Of a stretch of 64,000 nt of DNA, positions 1-10,384 are shown in pieces. The position numbers and the translations under genes were made by a program. Under the pieces are notes generated by a model that did not search any database, was not told the DNA's origin, and was given only the letters and a program-made list of their open reading frames with translations. The DNA lies in assembly GCA_030522415.1 (NCBI GenBank), contig CM060107.1, forward strand, positions 27,115,571 to 27,179,570, in the 5' to 3' direction. Origin of the DNA: Channallabes apus (Eukaryota; Chordata; Actinopteri; Siluriformes; Clariidae). Position 1 is the stretch's first letter. Every line of letters starts with the position of its first letter.

Positions 1-111
1 CAGTTCAGAGAGTGAGATTGGTCTCATCTTGGTCTCTGAGTACCATGTTCGAAATCACCTTTACCCATACTATGCTCTGTATACAGTACATGGTACATCG
101 ATCTGTTCCTG
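1..111. repeat. Repeat unit end X1 (copy of 1624-1734)
   Basis: These bases match 1624-1734 with about two substitutions. They then switch at about 112-117 into sequence that is the start of the 117-1336 repeat. Because X2 lies at the end of the interval that starts at 117, this looks like the end of a preceding tandem unit of about 1.6 kb whose body lies upstream of the window. Confidence 0.8.
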
Positions 112-116
112 AAACA

Positions 117-1336
117 GCCGACGGGAAACAGCATTGCTCCTGAAAATTTAACTTGTTTCCACTGTGGAAACAGTGCTCAGAACTGGACTGAGTGATGGCA
201 AACAAGATGAAGCACAAGAGACAGGTGAGGGGGATAAAACTGCACTTAATTCTAAAATTTTTAACATAGCTAAGCAAAAATAAAAACCACCATGGCAGAC
301 GAGTCATGAACAGTATAGAACAGTACAGTTACTGTAAACCATAATTACACAACAGTCTGTGTCATTGGTTATATACAACTAATGCAGTTGTCGAACTTGA
401 TCTCAACAATAACAATACATAGTCTTCCTTTTACATTTCCGTAAAAGATCTGCCTGCTGTCCATGTTCACAGAGGATTTTATATGGTCTATGTTATTAAG
501 TCTACAGATACCTTGTTACTATTACTGTAATTACTACTGGGAGTACTTTACAAAGTAAATTATATTTGTTAAGTTCAGTCTGGGTCAGAGTGTGATGCAA
601 GGTTTCTTATTGGCCAGAATTAGCATTTCCTAATCAAATGTCAGATCTAAGCAAGCATGCAAACGGTCATGTTTAAAATAATGTCAGCAAATAAACCACC
701 CTCATCACATGTCGTTCTTAGTAATTCTGAGGAACTGAGAGAAAGTGATGAATCAGTATGTCTGCTGTACAACAAAAAGTTATTTAAAGTTTAATCAGAC
801 CAGTTTTGTTCAGAAATGATCCAGAGAGTTGTAGTAAACAATTGTCATTCATTTTAAAATGCCCCTCCCATGATACCAGACAAATGCTATGTTCAATACT
901 ACGCATTCCGTTCATTGCTAAGAGATGCATTTTCATTTAATCAATGCGCTCATTGCCATCTCTATTTACCTTTTCTGGCAGAGAAGAGGAGACAATTACT
1001 TTTATTTGTTAGACATTAGTCTATTGTAACTTGTGCTGTGTGCTTTTTGTTGATGTTTTTTATTGACTAAAGAATATGATTGGTAACATGATAGTGGAAT
1101 TCTTTATAAATTCATGGTGTTTTAGGGAAGCATTGAACTGTTAGAAGCTATTGGGGTGGTAAAGAGAGAAAATAGCACTGGGAGCCTTGCTACGCTTATT
1201 TCGGTAAGTACCCCAAACATTGTTTAAAAAAAAAAATTCTGTGCATTCCTCTTGGGTCATTTACTATATTGTTGTAAGTAAATACACCACAATTATACAA
1301 AAGTTTCAATTGCTTGAATAGCTCTTATGGTAGAAT
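117..1336 (+). repeat. Duplicated segment A1 with an ano9-like exon at 1126-1203
   Basis: This 1.22-kb block is repeated at 9167-10384 with only about a dozen substitutions and a short poly-A length change. It carries a 78-bp open exon (1126-1203), preceded by a TTTTAG acceptor and followed by a GTAAGT donor, identical in sequence to the ano9 exon at 10176-10253 (26 codons, beginning [10 protein letters not shown]). The next ano9 exon does not follow A1. The exon is therefore either a spare copy, a duplicated exon still used in transcripts from an upstream promoter, or a pseudo-exon. Its length is a multiple of three, so including it would keep the frame. Confidence 0.85.
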
Positions 1337-1623
1337 ATGGTAGATAGAGCTATGTGATTAAAATCATTATGTGGTTTAACTGATCATATGTCAGTTAACT
1401 TAATTCATGGACAGTCTATCAATGAGCCATAGATATATTCTCTATAACCTCCAATAAAATAGGTTGCATTATGCACCTAGTTGATTTGCCATCCACTAAT
1501 AAACACACAGAAGCAGAGTACATAAGAGTCAGCCTTCACATTATGCCGAATATCATGGACATTTTAGACAACGTCAAAAACCACCCTCTTGCCTGCTCCT
1601 CTACCTTGGCTGCTCTGGCTGTG

Positions 1624-1734
1624 CAGTTCAGAGAGTGAGATTTGTCTCATCTTGGTCTCTGAGTACCATGTTCGAAATCACCTTTACCCATATTATGCTC
1701 TGTATACAGTACATGGTACATCGATCTGTTCCTG
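1624..1734. repeat. Repeat unit end X2 (copy of 1-111)
   Basis: Near-identical to 1-111, but here followed by different DNA (GGCATGGTGG onward). With A1 it defines a repeat unit spanning about 117-1734. Confidence 0.8.
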
Positions 1735-1789
1735 GGCATGGTGGAGTTTACAGTACACTACTCTAATGTACCAGAATTTGAGGTCAAGT

Positions 1790-1960
1790 GTGCTCACATT
1801 CGTGTTTGAGCCTCTAGTGTGAAAGCCAACATATAATATTTTTATATAATATTTTATAGTGTCTGAATTGCCTAAATTCAGGCATTACTCTACTCAAACA
1901 GTATGGAAACGCTAAGTAATTGGTAGAATAAAATGAGGCAGTAGAAGACGTTTCGCCTCG
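1790..1960. repeat. Diverged local repeat, partner at 3222-3400
   Basis: Shared blocks in the same order include the stretch around AGCCTCTAGTGTGAAAGCC, then AGTATGGAAACG(C/T)TAAGTAATTGG, then a TAAAATGAGGCA block. Small insertions and many substitutions separate them. This is an older duplication than A1/A2, and its origin is unknown. Confidence 0.65.
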
Positions 1961-2910
1961 GGTCTGCGTGCATGTTCTTCCTGTGCTTGGTGCGTTTCCT
2001 CTGGGTAATTCGGTTTCCTCACACAGTTCAAAAACATGCAGATTAGGCTTAGGCTGAATCCCATTTCTACCCCTTACCCCTTCACATAGCCCTACCCCTC
2101 CGTTTGGCGCGTTCACGTGAAGGGGTAGGGGTGTCTCATTTCTCTTTTGGTTGGAGGGGGAGGGGGAAGGGGAAGGGCCAGATAGCCCTTCAAACGAAGA
2201 TTTTTCAGGACCTCACTTCAAACGAAGGGCTAAGCGAAATTTTCAACATGGCTGCTCACTCGAGCAAACAGACCCATAAATGTAAATTTTTGCCATAAAT
2301 AAAGATTTTTATGACAAGTTTTCATTATATGTATATTACCTCTAGTCTTGTGTTTGTGTTTATGGTGATGTTCTGTAAAGAAATGTTTGCAAAAAAATCG
2401 CTAAAGTTTGCTAGCGGCTAGCACCGATTGCACGATATTACAAATATATATTTTATTTTTATATATTTTTATAATTTATATTATGTATAGGGATGAAATA
2501 CGGCGCGAAAATACTTTGGGAGTGAGTAATCTCTCTCTTATTGCAATGTGTGATAAACATCGGCGCATGTCCTTTAACGTAACATTAGGAACTAGTGACA
2601 ACGTATGATGACGTATAACAGTGTTGTAGTGGTGTCCCATTTCTTAGGGGAAAAATTTAAACCCTTCCCCTTTCCACTTCGTTTCAAGGGACAAGGGGAA
2701 GGGGAAGGGGTAGGGGAAGGGGAAGGGGTAGAAAATAGAAATGGGATTCAGCCTGTCATTCTGTCATACTGTCATTCCCAAATCGCCTGTAGTGTATGAA
2801 CGAACGCGTAAGTGCGTGTGCCCTGTGATGGCTTGGCACCCTATCTAAGGTGTTCCCCATCTCGTGCCCCAAGCCTCCTCGGATCGGCTCCAACACCCCC
2901 CCCCCCCCCA
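1953..2910 (+). repeat. tRNA-derived SINE, 5'-truncated and split by a DNA element
   Basis: The middle of the SINE seen complete at 26622-26998 (CATGTTCT, TTTCCTC, CACAGT blocks) lies at 1953-2050. Its 3' half (CCCAAATCGCC, CCTGTGATGGCTTGGCACC, ending in a C run) lies at 2755-2910. The intervening 704 bp is a separate inverted-repeat element. The SINE copy is older than that insertion. Confidence 0.8.
2051..2754. mobile_element. 704-bp non-autonomous DNA element with 19-bp inverted termini
   Basis: The first 19 bases (2051-2069, AGGCTGAATCCCATTTCTA) are the exact reverse complement of the last 19 (2736-2754). The ends carry clustered GGGGAA/GGGGTA blocks that are also roughly inverted. No transposase is encoded. 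It interrupts a SINE, which fixes its limits. No clear target duplication is seen, but three near-identical 8-mers (CTGTCATT, CTGTCATA, CTGTCATT) follow the right end. The superfamily is not assigned. Confidence 0.75.
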
Positions 2911-3221
2911 AATAAAAAAATATTTTGCAACAGTTCAGCTGTTGCTTTTTGTCCTTACTTACTGTAAACTGTTTAGTTCAGTTTACTTGATAATTGTAAG
3001 GCAATTGTTTCCTAATATTTTTCCTGGTAGTGTTAACACAACTAATTATTTAGAGTTTAGACAGTAGTTAGAAGTTAGAACCGTAGTTTTGTATAAGTTT
3101 TTAACAAGTTTTCTGTACAAACTCTTTTAACTTAAAATGAATACACAACTTTGCTAAGAAATTTTAGGGAAATTGGTTTCATAACTTTTTCTAAGTATAG
3201 TCAACTTATTACATTTTACAG

Positions 3222-3400
3222 TGTGTGCTCACTTCCATGTCTAAGCCTCTAGTGTGAAAGCCAACATATAATATTTCTTCAGCACAAACTCTAAGCAGTA
3301 TGGAAACGTTAAGTAATTGGTAATATGGGCAGCTTCAGTTTTTTTTCTTCTTAGGATCCTGCAGGCAGACTAAAATGAGGCAATGAAAGAGGTTTGGCCT
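3222..3400. repeat. Diverged local repeat, partner at 1790-1960
   Basis: Second copy of the diverged repeat; it has an insertion between the TAAGTAATTGG and TAAAATGAGGCA blocks that the other copy lacks. Confidence 0.6.
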
Positions 3401-3540
3401 TTGTGATCTTAAAATGAGAAGACAAGAAAAAATATATATCGTTAGTTGAAAAGTATATGCTCCCACTTGCATGTATGGTCATAAATGTTCTTGAACTTGG
3501 CCTTTTAAAAAAATGCTAAAATTTAATACTGAACATTCAT

Positions 3541-3690
3541 TAATTCATTCATCTTCTGTACCGCTTTATCCTCTATTCAGGGTTGCGGGGGGCCTGGAGC
3601 CTATCCCAGGAAGCTTCGGGCACAAGGCAGGGTACACCCTGGACAGGGTGCCAATCCATTGCAGGGCACACACACACACAGACACACATA
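3541..3690 (-). repeat. SINE, 5'-truncated copy
   Basis: 3' part of the tRNA-derived SINE in reverse orientation (ATTCATTCAT tail, TACCGCTTTATCC, CCTGGAGCCTATCCC). TGAACATT occurs on both sides, consistent with a target duplication around a truncated insertion. Confidence 0.8.
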
Positions 3691-3755
3691 CACACTATAT
3701 TGAACATTTATATAAGAAAATGTATTACATAATTGAAAGGACATACTATATTTAT

Positions 3756-4062
3756 TCATTCATTCATTCATTTTCTATACCGCTTAATCCTGTGTTTAGG
3801 GTCGCGGGGGACCTGGAGCCTATCCCAGGAGACTTTGGACACTAGGTGAGGTACACCCTGGACAGGGTGCCAATCCATCGCAGGGCACACACACATACAC
3901 ACACTCACACACCCAATCACACACTACGGGCAATTTTAGGAACATGCGAGAATATGCAAACTCCATGCACACAGAGACGGGAATCGAGCCTGGCAAGGGA
4001 ATCGAACCCAGACCCTGGAGGTGCAAGGCGACAGTGCTAACCACTACACCACCGCGCCGCCC
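3756..4062 (-). repeat. tRNA-derived SINE, full-length, 12-bp target duplication
   Basis: Reverse-strand copy running from the ATGAATGAATGA tail to the GGGCGGCGCGGTGG head. The head has tRNA-like A-box and B-box (GGTTCGATTCC-type) promoter motifs. The 12 bases TACTATATTTAT flank it at 3744-3755 and 4063-4074. It resembles the Mermaid-type fish SINEs; the exact family name is from memory. Confidence 0.88.
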
Positions 4063-4084
4063 TACTATATTTATCAACATTTTC

Positions 4085-4272
4085 TTTCTTTTTTTTTATT
4101 ATTATTTTTTGGGTATTTCCAATTTTCTCCCCAATTTAGTTGTGGCCAATTCCTCTCCGTCGCTAGGTGGCTCCCACCTTAAGGATACCATTACCACTCA
4201 GTCGGGAGGGCGAAGACTATCATGTGTTTCCTCCGAACCATGTGATGTCAGCCGAACGCATCTTTTCGAACA
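4085..4272 (-). repeat. Unclassified retroposon-like repeat, partial (second copy 34705-35080)
   Basis: Shares a long stretch with 34712-34862, including CAATTTTCTCCC(C/T)AATTTAG and GCGAAGACTATCA(T/C)GTGTTTCC. The T-rich left end would be an A-rich tail on the minus strand, suggesting a SINE-like retroposon. It stops where the Tc1 remnant begins. Confidence 0.65.
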
Positions 4273-5157
4273 AGTTGCTCATGTTTAGAAATAGGAATGC
4301 TGTCATATTCTTGTCTAATACAGGCTTCTAGTTGTTCAACTGTCTTAGGTCTTCTTTGTCGCATCCTCCTTTTTATGATGCGCCAAATGTTTTCTATGGG
4401 TAAAAGATCTGGACTGTAGGCTGGCCATTTCAATACACGGATCCTTCGCCTGCGCAGCCATAATGTTGTAATTGGTGCAGTATGTGGTCTGGCATTGTCA
4501 TGTTGGAAAATGCAAGGTCTTCCCTGAAATAGACGCCGTCTGGATGGGAGTACATGTTGTTTTAAAACTTGGATATACCTTTCAGCATGGGTGGTGCCTT
4601 TGCAGATGTGTAAGCCGCACATGCCACATGTACTCATGCAACCCCATACCATCACAGATGCAGGCTTCTGAACTTAGCACTGATAACTTGAGTTGTCCTT
4701 GTCCTCTTTAGTCCGAATGACATGGCATCCCAGTTTCCCAAAAAGAACTTCAAATTTTGATTCGTCTGACCACAGAACAGTTTTCCACTTTTAAAATGAG
4801 CCTTGGGCCAGAGAAAACACCTGCACTTCTGGATCATATTTAGATATGGCTACTTTTTGACCTATAGAGTTTTAGCCGGCAACGACGAATGGCACGGTGG
4901 ATTGTGTTCACCGACAATGTTTTCTGGAAGTATTCCTGAGCCCATGTTGTGATTTCCATTACAGTAGCATTTCTGTATGTGATGCAGTGCCATCTAAGGG
5001 CCCGAAGTTCACTGGCATCCGGTATGGCCTCAACTCTTACACACAGAGATTGTTCCAGATTCTCTGAATCTTTGGTTGATATTACAGTATGCACTATAGA
5101 TGATAACTTCAAACTCTTTGCAAATTTTCTCTGAGAAACTCCTTTTCGCCGCAGCAT
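4248..5157 (-). pseudogene. Tc1-family transposase pseudogene
   Basis: Three reading-frame segments together resemble a Tc1/IS630-family transposase. Residues matching the second Asp (QHDNARPHT) and the third acidic position (LPIENIW) of the DDE triad are visible in the 4248-4655 segment. Frame changes near 4655 and 4838 and the loss of the true C-terminus into the neighbouring repeat make it non-functional. Confidence 0.82.
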
Positions 5158-5990
5158 TGGGGAATTGGTGATCCTCTACTCACCTTGACTTCTGAGAGAC
5201 ACTGCCACTTTGAGAGGCTCTTTTTATCCCCAATCATGTTGCCTAATAAGTTGCTTGAGAGACTTCAGACTGCCCTCCAGGGTGCTCAGGAACTTTTACT
5301 TCTGCACCATAGAGTGCATCCTGATGGGAAACATCACGACCTGGTTTGGAAACAGTACCATGAAGGACAGACAAGCTCGACAGAGGGTGGTGCGATCAGC
5401 TGAGCGCATCATCTGCACCCAAGCACCCTCACCTGCACTCAATCTACAGCAAGTGGTGCTGTACCAAGGCCAGGAAGATCATGGAGGACCTCAGCCATCC
5501 CAACTATGGACTGTTCTCTCTGTTGCGGTCTGGGATTGACTGGACATTCGTGGACACTTATGGACACATTCATGCACACTTACACTTACATATTTACATT
5601 TTCATTTCTGGATCATTGCACAAGACACTTTAATAAGACACTTTTTATGCATATTTGCACACTCCCAGTCATTTTGACTTAATTTTTTTCTTTACACTAA
5701 ATTTCTCTAAATTTCAATTTTTTTCTATATTTTCTATATTGTGAATGTCCATATTTGTACAGTATATATTTATTTTTTATCTTAGTTAAATTTATTTTTT
5801 ATTGTATTTCTTCTTATTTATATTTATTTCTTATCTATAAGCTTTTATTTTTTAAGGTCACTGGCTCACCTCCAGATGATTCTTATATGTACATTTAACT
5901 TTTCTCACCTCTTATTGCTACCTGTCCCAACTTTTTTGGAATGTGTACAGTAGCTCTCATGAAATCCAAAATGAGCCAATATAAAAAAAA
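4275..5990 (-). mobile_element. Tc1-like DNA transposon remnant, split by a LINE fragment
   Basis: Minus-strand transposase pieces lie at 5157-4840 (N-terminal helix-turn-helix region), 4837-4652 and 4655-4248 (C-terminal catalytic region with HDNARPHTA and SPDLLPIENIW motifs). The pieces sit in different frames, so the gene is dead. The 5' non-coding part appears in two blocks, 5160-5254 and 5867-5990 (CCCAACTTTTTTGGAATGTG). The gap between them is filled by a LINE 3' end. The 3' end of the transposon is truncated at about 4275. Confidence 0.8.
5255..5866 (+). mobile_element. Non-LTR retrotransposon 3' fragment (LINE)
   Basis: Plus-strand reading gives the C-terminal end of a LINE reverse transcriptase: FYFCTIECILMGNITTWFGN, then RQARQRVVRSAERII. 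It ends in the HPSQLWTVLSVAVWD region with frame changes, followed by an AT-rich 3' UTR. It is heavily 5'-truncated and lies inside the Tc1-like remnant. A Rex1-type clade is possible, but not proven from this fragment. Confidence 0.72.
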
Positions 5991-5999
5991 ATATTTAAA

Positions 6000-6090
6000 G
6001 TAAAAAATTTTACTTTTACTTAAGTACGTTTTGTTTGAAGTATTGTAATTCGGTACATTTTAAATCATATTCGCTACTGAGTAAAAAATA
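6000..6090. mobile_element. hAT-like element fragment
   Basis: TTTTACTTTTACTTAAGTAC-type text resembles the terminal regions of fish hAT elements whose right end is seen at 8510-8681. It may be the other part of the same interrupted element. Confidence 0.4.
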
Positions 6091-6432
6091 AATGAATGAA
6101 AATGATAAAATAATACAAATATTATGCTTTGTATAAATGCTCCGTTGCGCCGCGTGTATCATGTCCTGGTCGCGCGCCGCTCCAGACTCCACTCCAGGTT
6201 TTCTGACATCGGCATCACCTGACCTTCCACACGGTCGCTTCCGCCCTGAGTGACGTCATCGACTAGCGCGACCATGTATAAACCGGAGAGAGACGCGGGA
6301 AAGATGAAAGAGGTTGTGATTTTGGCGTTTTGATATTTGGTTGTGTATTCTGGTTTTGACTTTTTGCCTCCAATTGACTTTGATTATTGCTTTGTCCCTT
6401 TGGTTTGGTTGGTCTTTGTATATATTTGTAGA

Positions 6433-8019
6433 CAGTGGCGGACTGGGACAATAATTCAGGCCGGGAATTTGACTCCACTCCCAGGCCACCTCTGCTGCTG
6501 CAGTCACCACCACCCTATTCATGTAATCTACTGGACTGATAAACTTTTAGGCGAACCCTATTATTGTAACAGGTACAGTAGACTACCAGATGCAATATAA
6601 ATGAATAAAAAAAATAACCCTTAACAACTCACTAGGAATACACCATTTATACTACCAAACCAATGACAAATAGAAAACTGGCTTTTTAAAAGATAAGAGA
6701 CACATTCACATGTTGAAATTTTACATTTTATGTATTTTCAGTGCTCAACTCTAGTATACCAAATGTATCAGAAACACAAACAAATAAACTTAACAAAACC
6801 TATGACAGCGTAAGTAACAGATAACAATGTTTACTCAATTATGGCATTATGTGGAACAGACCAGTAAGAGTAAACAGTAAGTAATTAGCACTACTAGTGC
6901 ACCGGCTTTCACTGTCTCCTTCATCTTTCCCTGAATCCTTCTCTCTCTCACTCTGCACATCTAGTTGCTCTGCAATATGAAATAAGCGTGTTCAATAATC
7001 TGTATTTATAATTGTGCAGCCATCAGTTGTACGTCCCCAAAATCACAGTCCTACTACTGATCTTATAAATCATAAAAAGCACATGTTGTTTAAAAAGTAT
7101 AGGCTGCTGCCTGCATGTTTAGTTTTGCTTATCTTAAACTTTAACTGAAGGTTCCTGCTCTGACTCTAACGCTGGACTGTCCACCACCTCTACTGTAGCT
7201 CAACAGCAGGAGCATTTGCAGCACTAGTGCTACTGCTGCTTCCTTCCTCACCTTTTCTAAATAAATAAATAAACAAACAAACATTGTAGGCTGCATATTG
7301 TAGACTAGAAATGAAAAATCTAAATAACTAATACTGTATTCTTTTCCATACCATCTACTTGATTTATTTATTATTTAAAAAATTTGACCGACTAACACTA
7401 TTTTGTCTACTTTTTATTCATTTTTATTTATTATATTAAAAATATGCTACATGTAGACGAAACGAGACTTGACACAGCACAGCAGCACTGCTTGTTTGTT
7501 GGTTTAATTTTATCTATTGTGATTATCTAAGTGATTTGGAGAAAGTGTTCGTCTGCCAAATTATTATAAATATAATGTAAATGTAATCTTGACCGACCTG
7601 TTCCCTTACTGGCGAACATGGCTGGGATTTTGCAGCAGCTTGCTGCGGCCGGGGCTTTTTTTCTTTTTATACGCTCTCTCTGCTCCTCCTTTGCGTTTAC
7701 GCTCCATTTTTTGAACGATTTAGTCAGATATACCCCGTCTCTGGATATAGCCAGATATTAGGCAGTGCGTCGCTGACGTTGGGTCATGTGGGAGGTCATG
7801 TGGGGGGTCATGTGGGAGTGTAATTTTCCCTCCTGAACGTCTAATCTTCCCTTTCCATTGCCTGATTCGTAGATTGAGAGATCCGTCAATTAATTAGTAG
7901 TTGCACACCAGCGTATCACATGCCAGGCTGGTCGTCTGCACAGCGGCAGCCGGCAGGCCAGAACGACCGTCAGGCCACCGGGAAATGTCCCGGTGCTCCC
8001 GATGGCCAGTCCGCCCCTG
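6433..8019. mobile_element. hAT element, 1587 bp, non-autonomous, perfect 8-bp target duplication
   Basis: It starts CAGTGGCGGACTGG and ends CCAGTCCGCCCCTG, 14-bp termini inverted with one mismatch. TTTGTAGA flanks it at both ends (6425-6432 and 8020-8027). An 8-bp target duplication with CAG termini is the hAT signature. The interior has no long reading frame and no recognisable transposase, so it depended on an enzyme encoded elsewhere. Confidence 0.9.
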
Positions 8020-8509
8020 TTTGTAGATAATTTCATTGTTTTTGGTTTAGGGAGTCCGGGAAGGTACCTGTATTTTTGTTTGTGTGTGTGTTTTTTTTTT
8101 TTTTTTTGCAGGTAATCTAGCTACTAAATATAAATACCATTTTGTTTATTATTTTGGCCTGGGTCCAACCTGAATCTGATCCTCCTCCTGGTGTGTGTGT
8201 GTGTATACAAACCTCATTATTTCATCAGTTAATGATTGGATCTAATTCTTTCTGCCATATACCACCATTTCCATACAGTTATATATATTATAAATAGAAC
8301 CCTGAACCATTCTTTTGCTGTATGGCCCTAGACTGGGACGTAACACCATATTTAAGTGACCACTTTGATTTTCAAGCACAAGAAAGACAACAGCTTTATT
8401 ATGCAAAGGTGTTCCTTCAGTTAAAAACAACTAGTTTGAGATTTACATCTGCTCATCTTTTTTGAACTACGAATGCCTCATCCCACCCCCGCTGTTAAAA
8501 AAAAAAAAA

Positions 8510-8681
8510 AAAAAAGTAACTCGGTAACTTTTACTCTGAGTACATTTTTTAATGAGCTACTTTTTACTTTTACTTGAGTAGATTTTTATCAGGGTAACTT
8601 TACTTGTACTTACGTAAAATTTCACTGAAGTAACAGTACTTGTACTTGAGTACAAAATTTTATTACTCTTTCCACCTCTGC
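8510..8681. mobile_element. hAT-like element right end
   Basis: Repeated TTTTACTTGAGTA and ACTTGTACTT motifs end in TTTCCACCTCTG, which matches the CAGAGGTGGAAA terminus known from fish hAT elements. A 19-base A run precedes it. The left end is not seen intact. Confidence 0.6.
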
Positions 8682-9166
8682 ACCCGACCCTTTTATCCCA
8701 TAATAAAGAGAAAACAGACAAAGTTTCTGTTAGTGTCCTGACTGACTTTACAATGAACACGATGTCAACCAGAGTTTCTGTAGAACAGCCTCTGCTGCCA
8801 TCAAGTGTCAGAAACGTGTCATAACATTTAGAAATAATCTATTACACAATTGGGTTGATCCTTATTTTTACGCGCATATTCCTGTTCCTTCATTAACCAC
8901 TGCTTGAATTTTCTCTTTTCTCATTAGCCACTTGTCGCAAGACGCTCTATATCTATATTTAGTAAGGCAACGTTTTAATCTTCAACTTTTACCTGAAGCG
9001 TAACGCAAGCCGAAAGGTGACATTCCATTCATAGAGACTTGTTACATTCTCATTCTCTCTTTCACTCACTCACTCACTCAGTCAGTCAGTCACTCAGTCA
9101 GTAACTGCGGAAGTCACCGCTATTTAGGGCAATTGTTGGCTGTAGTGGCTCAGACTTAAAGTTCAT

Positions 9167-10384
9167 GCCGACGGGAAACAGCATTGCTCCTGAAAATTGA
9201 ACTTGTTTCCACTGTGGAAACAGTGCTCAGAACTGGACTGAGTGATGGCAAACAAGATGAAGCACAGGAGACAGGTGAGGGGGATAAAACTGCACTTAAT
9301 TCTAAAATTTTTAACATAGCTAAGCAAAAATAAAAGCCACCATGGCAGACGAGTCATGAACAGGATAGAACAGTACAGTTACTGTAAACCATAATTACAC
9401 AACAGTCTGTGTCATTGGTTATATACAACTAATGCAGTTGTCGAACTTGATCTCAACAATAACAATACATAGTCTTCCTTTTACATTTCCGTAAAAGATC
9501 TGCCTGCTGTCCATGTTCACAGAGGATTTTATATGGTCTATGTTATTAAGTCTACAGATACCTTGTTACTATTACTGTAATTACTACTGGGAGTACTTTA
9601 CAAAGTAAATTATATTTGTTAAGTTCAGTCTGGGTCAGAGTGTGATGCAAGGTTTCTTATTGGCCAGAATTAGCATTTCCAAATCAAATGTCAGATCTAA
9701 GCAAGTATGCAAACGGTCATGTTTAAAATAATGTCAGCAAATAAACCACCCTCATCACATGTCGTTCTTAGTAATTCTGAGGAACTGAGAGAAAGTGATG
9801 AATCAGTATGTCTGCTGTACAACAAAAAGTTATTTAAAGATTAATCAGACCAGTTTTGTTCATAAATGATCCAGAGAGTTGTAGTAAACAATTGTCATTC
9901 ATTTTAAAATGCCCCTCCCATGATACCAGACAAATGCTATGTTCAATACTACGCATTCCGTTCATTGTTAAGAGATGCATTTTCATTTAATCAATGCGCT
10001 CATTGCCATCTCTATTTACCTTTTCTGGCAGAGAAGAGGAGACAATTACGTTTATTTGTTAGACATTAGTCTATTGTAACTTGTGCTGTGTGCTTTTTGT
10101 TGATGTTTTTTATTGACTAAAGAATGTGATTGGTAACATGATAGTGGAATTCTTTATAAATTCATGGTGTTTTAGGGAAGCATTGAACTGTTAGAAGCTA
10201 TTGGGGTGGTAAAGAGAGAAAATAGCACTGGGAGCCTTGCTACGCTTATTTCGGTAAGTACCCCAAACATTGTTTTAAAAAAAATTCTGTGCATTCCTCT
10301 TGGGTCATTTACTATATTGTTGTAAGTAAATACACCACAATTATACGAAGGTTTCAATTGCTTGAATAGCTCTTATGGTAGAAT
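9167..10384 (+). repeat. Duplicated segment A2, containing the in-context ano9 exon
   Basis: Copy of 117-1336. Unlike A1, it is followed within 150 bp by the next ano9 exon (10527-10652), so this copy sits in the working gene context. Confidence 0.88.

Noticed and set aside
5..307. Minus-strand 100-codon frame with a hydrophobic stretch, similar frame at 9163-9357
   Set aside because: It repeats only because the DNA is duplicated, and the two frames differ in length at the breakpoint. No splice or start context supports a gene.
3846..4288. Plus- and minus-strand open frames of 60-114 codons across 3.8-4.3 kb, 23.0-23.3 kb, 26.6-26.9 kb and 36.0-36.9 kb
   Set aside because: They are accidental frames through copies of the same SINE, with no protein family behind them.
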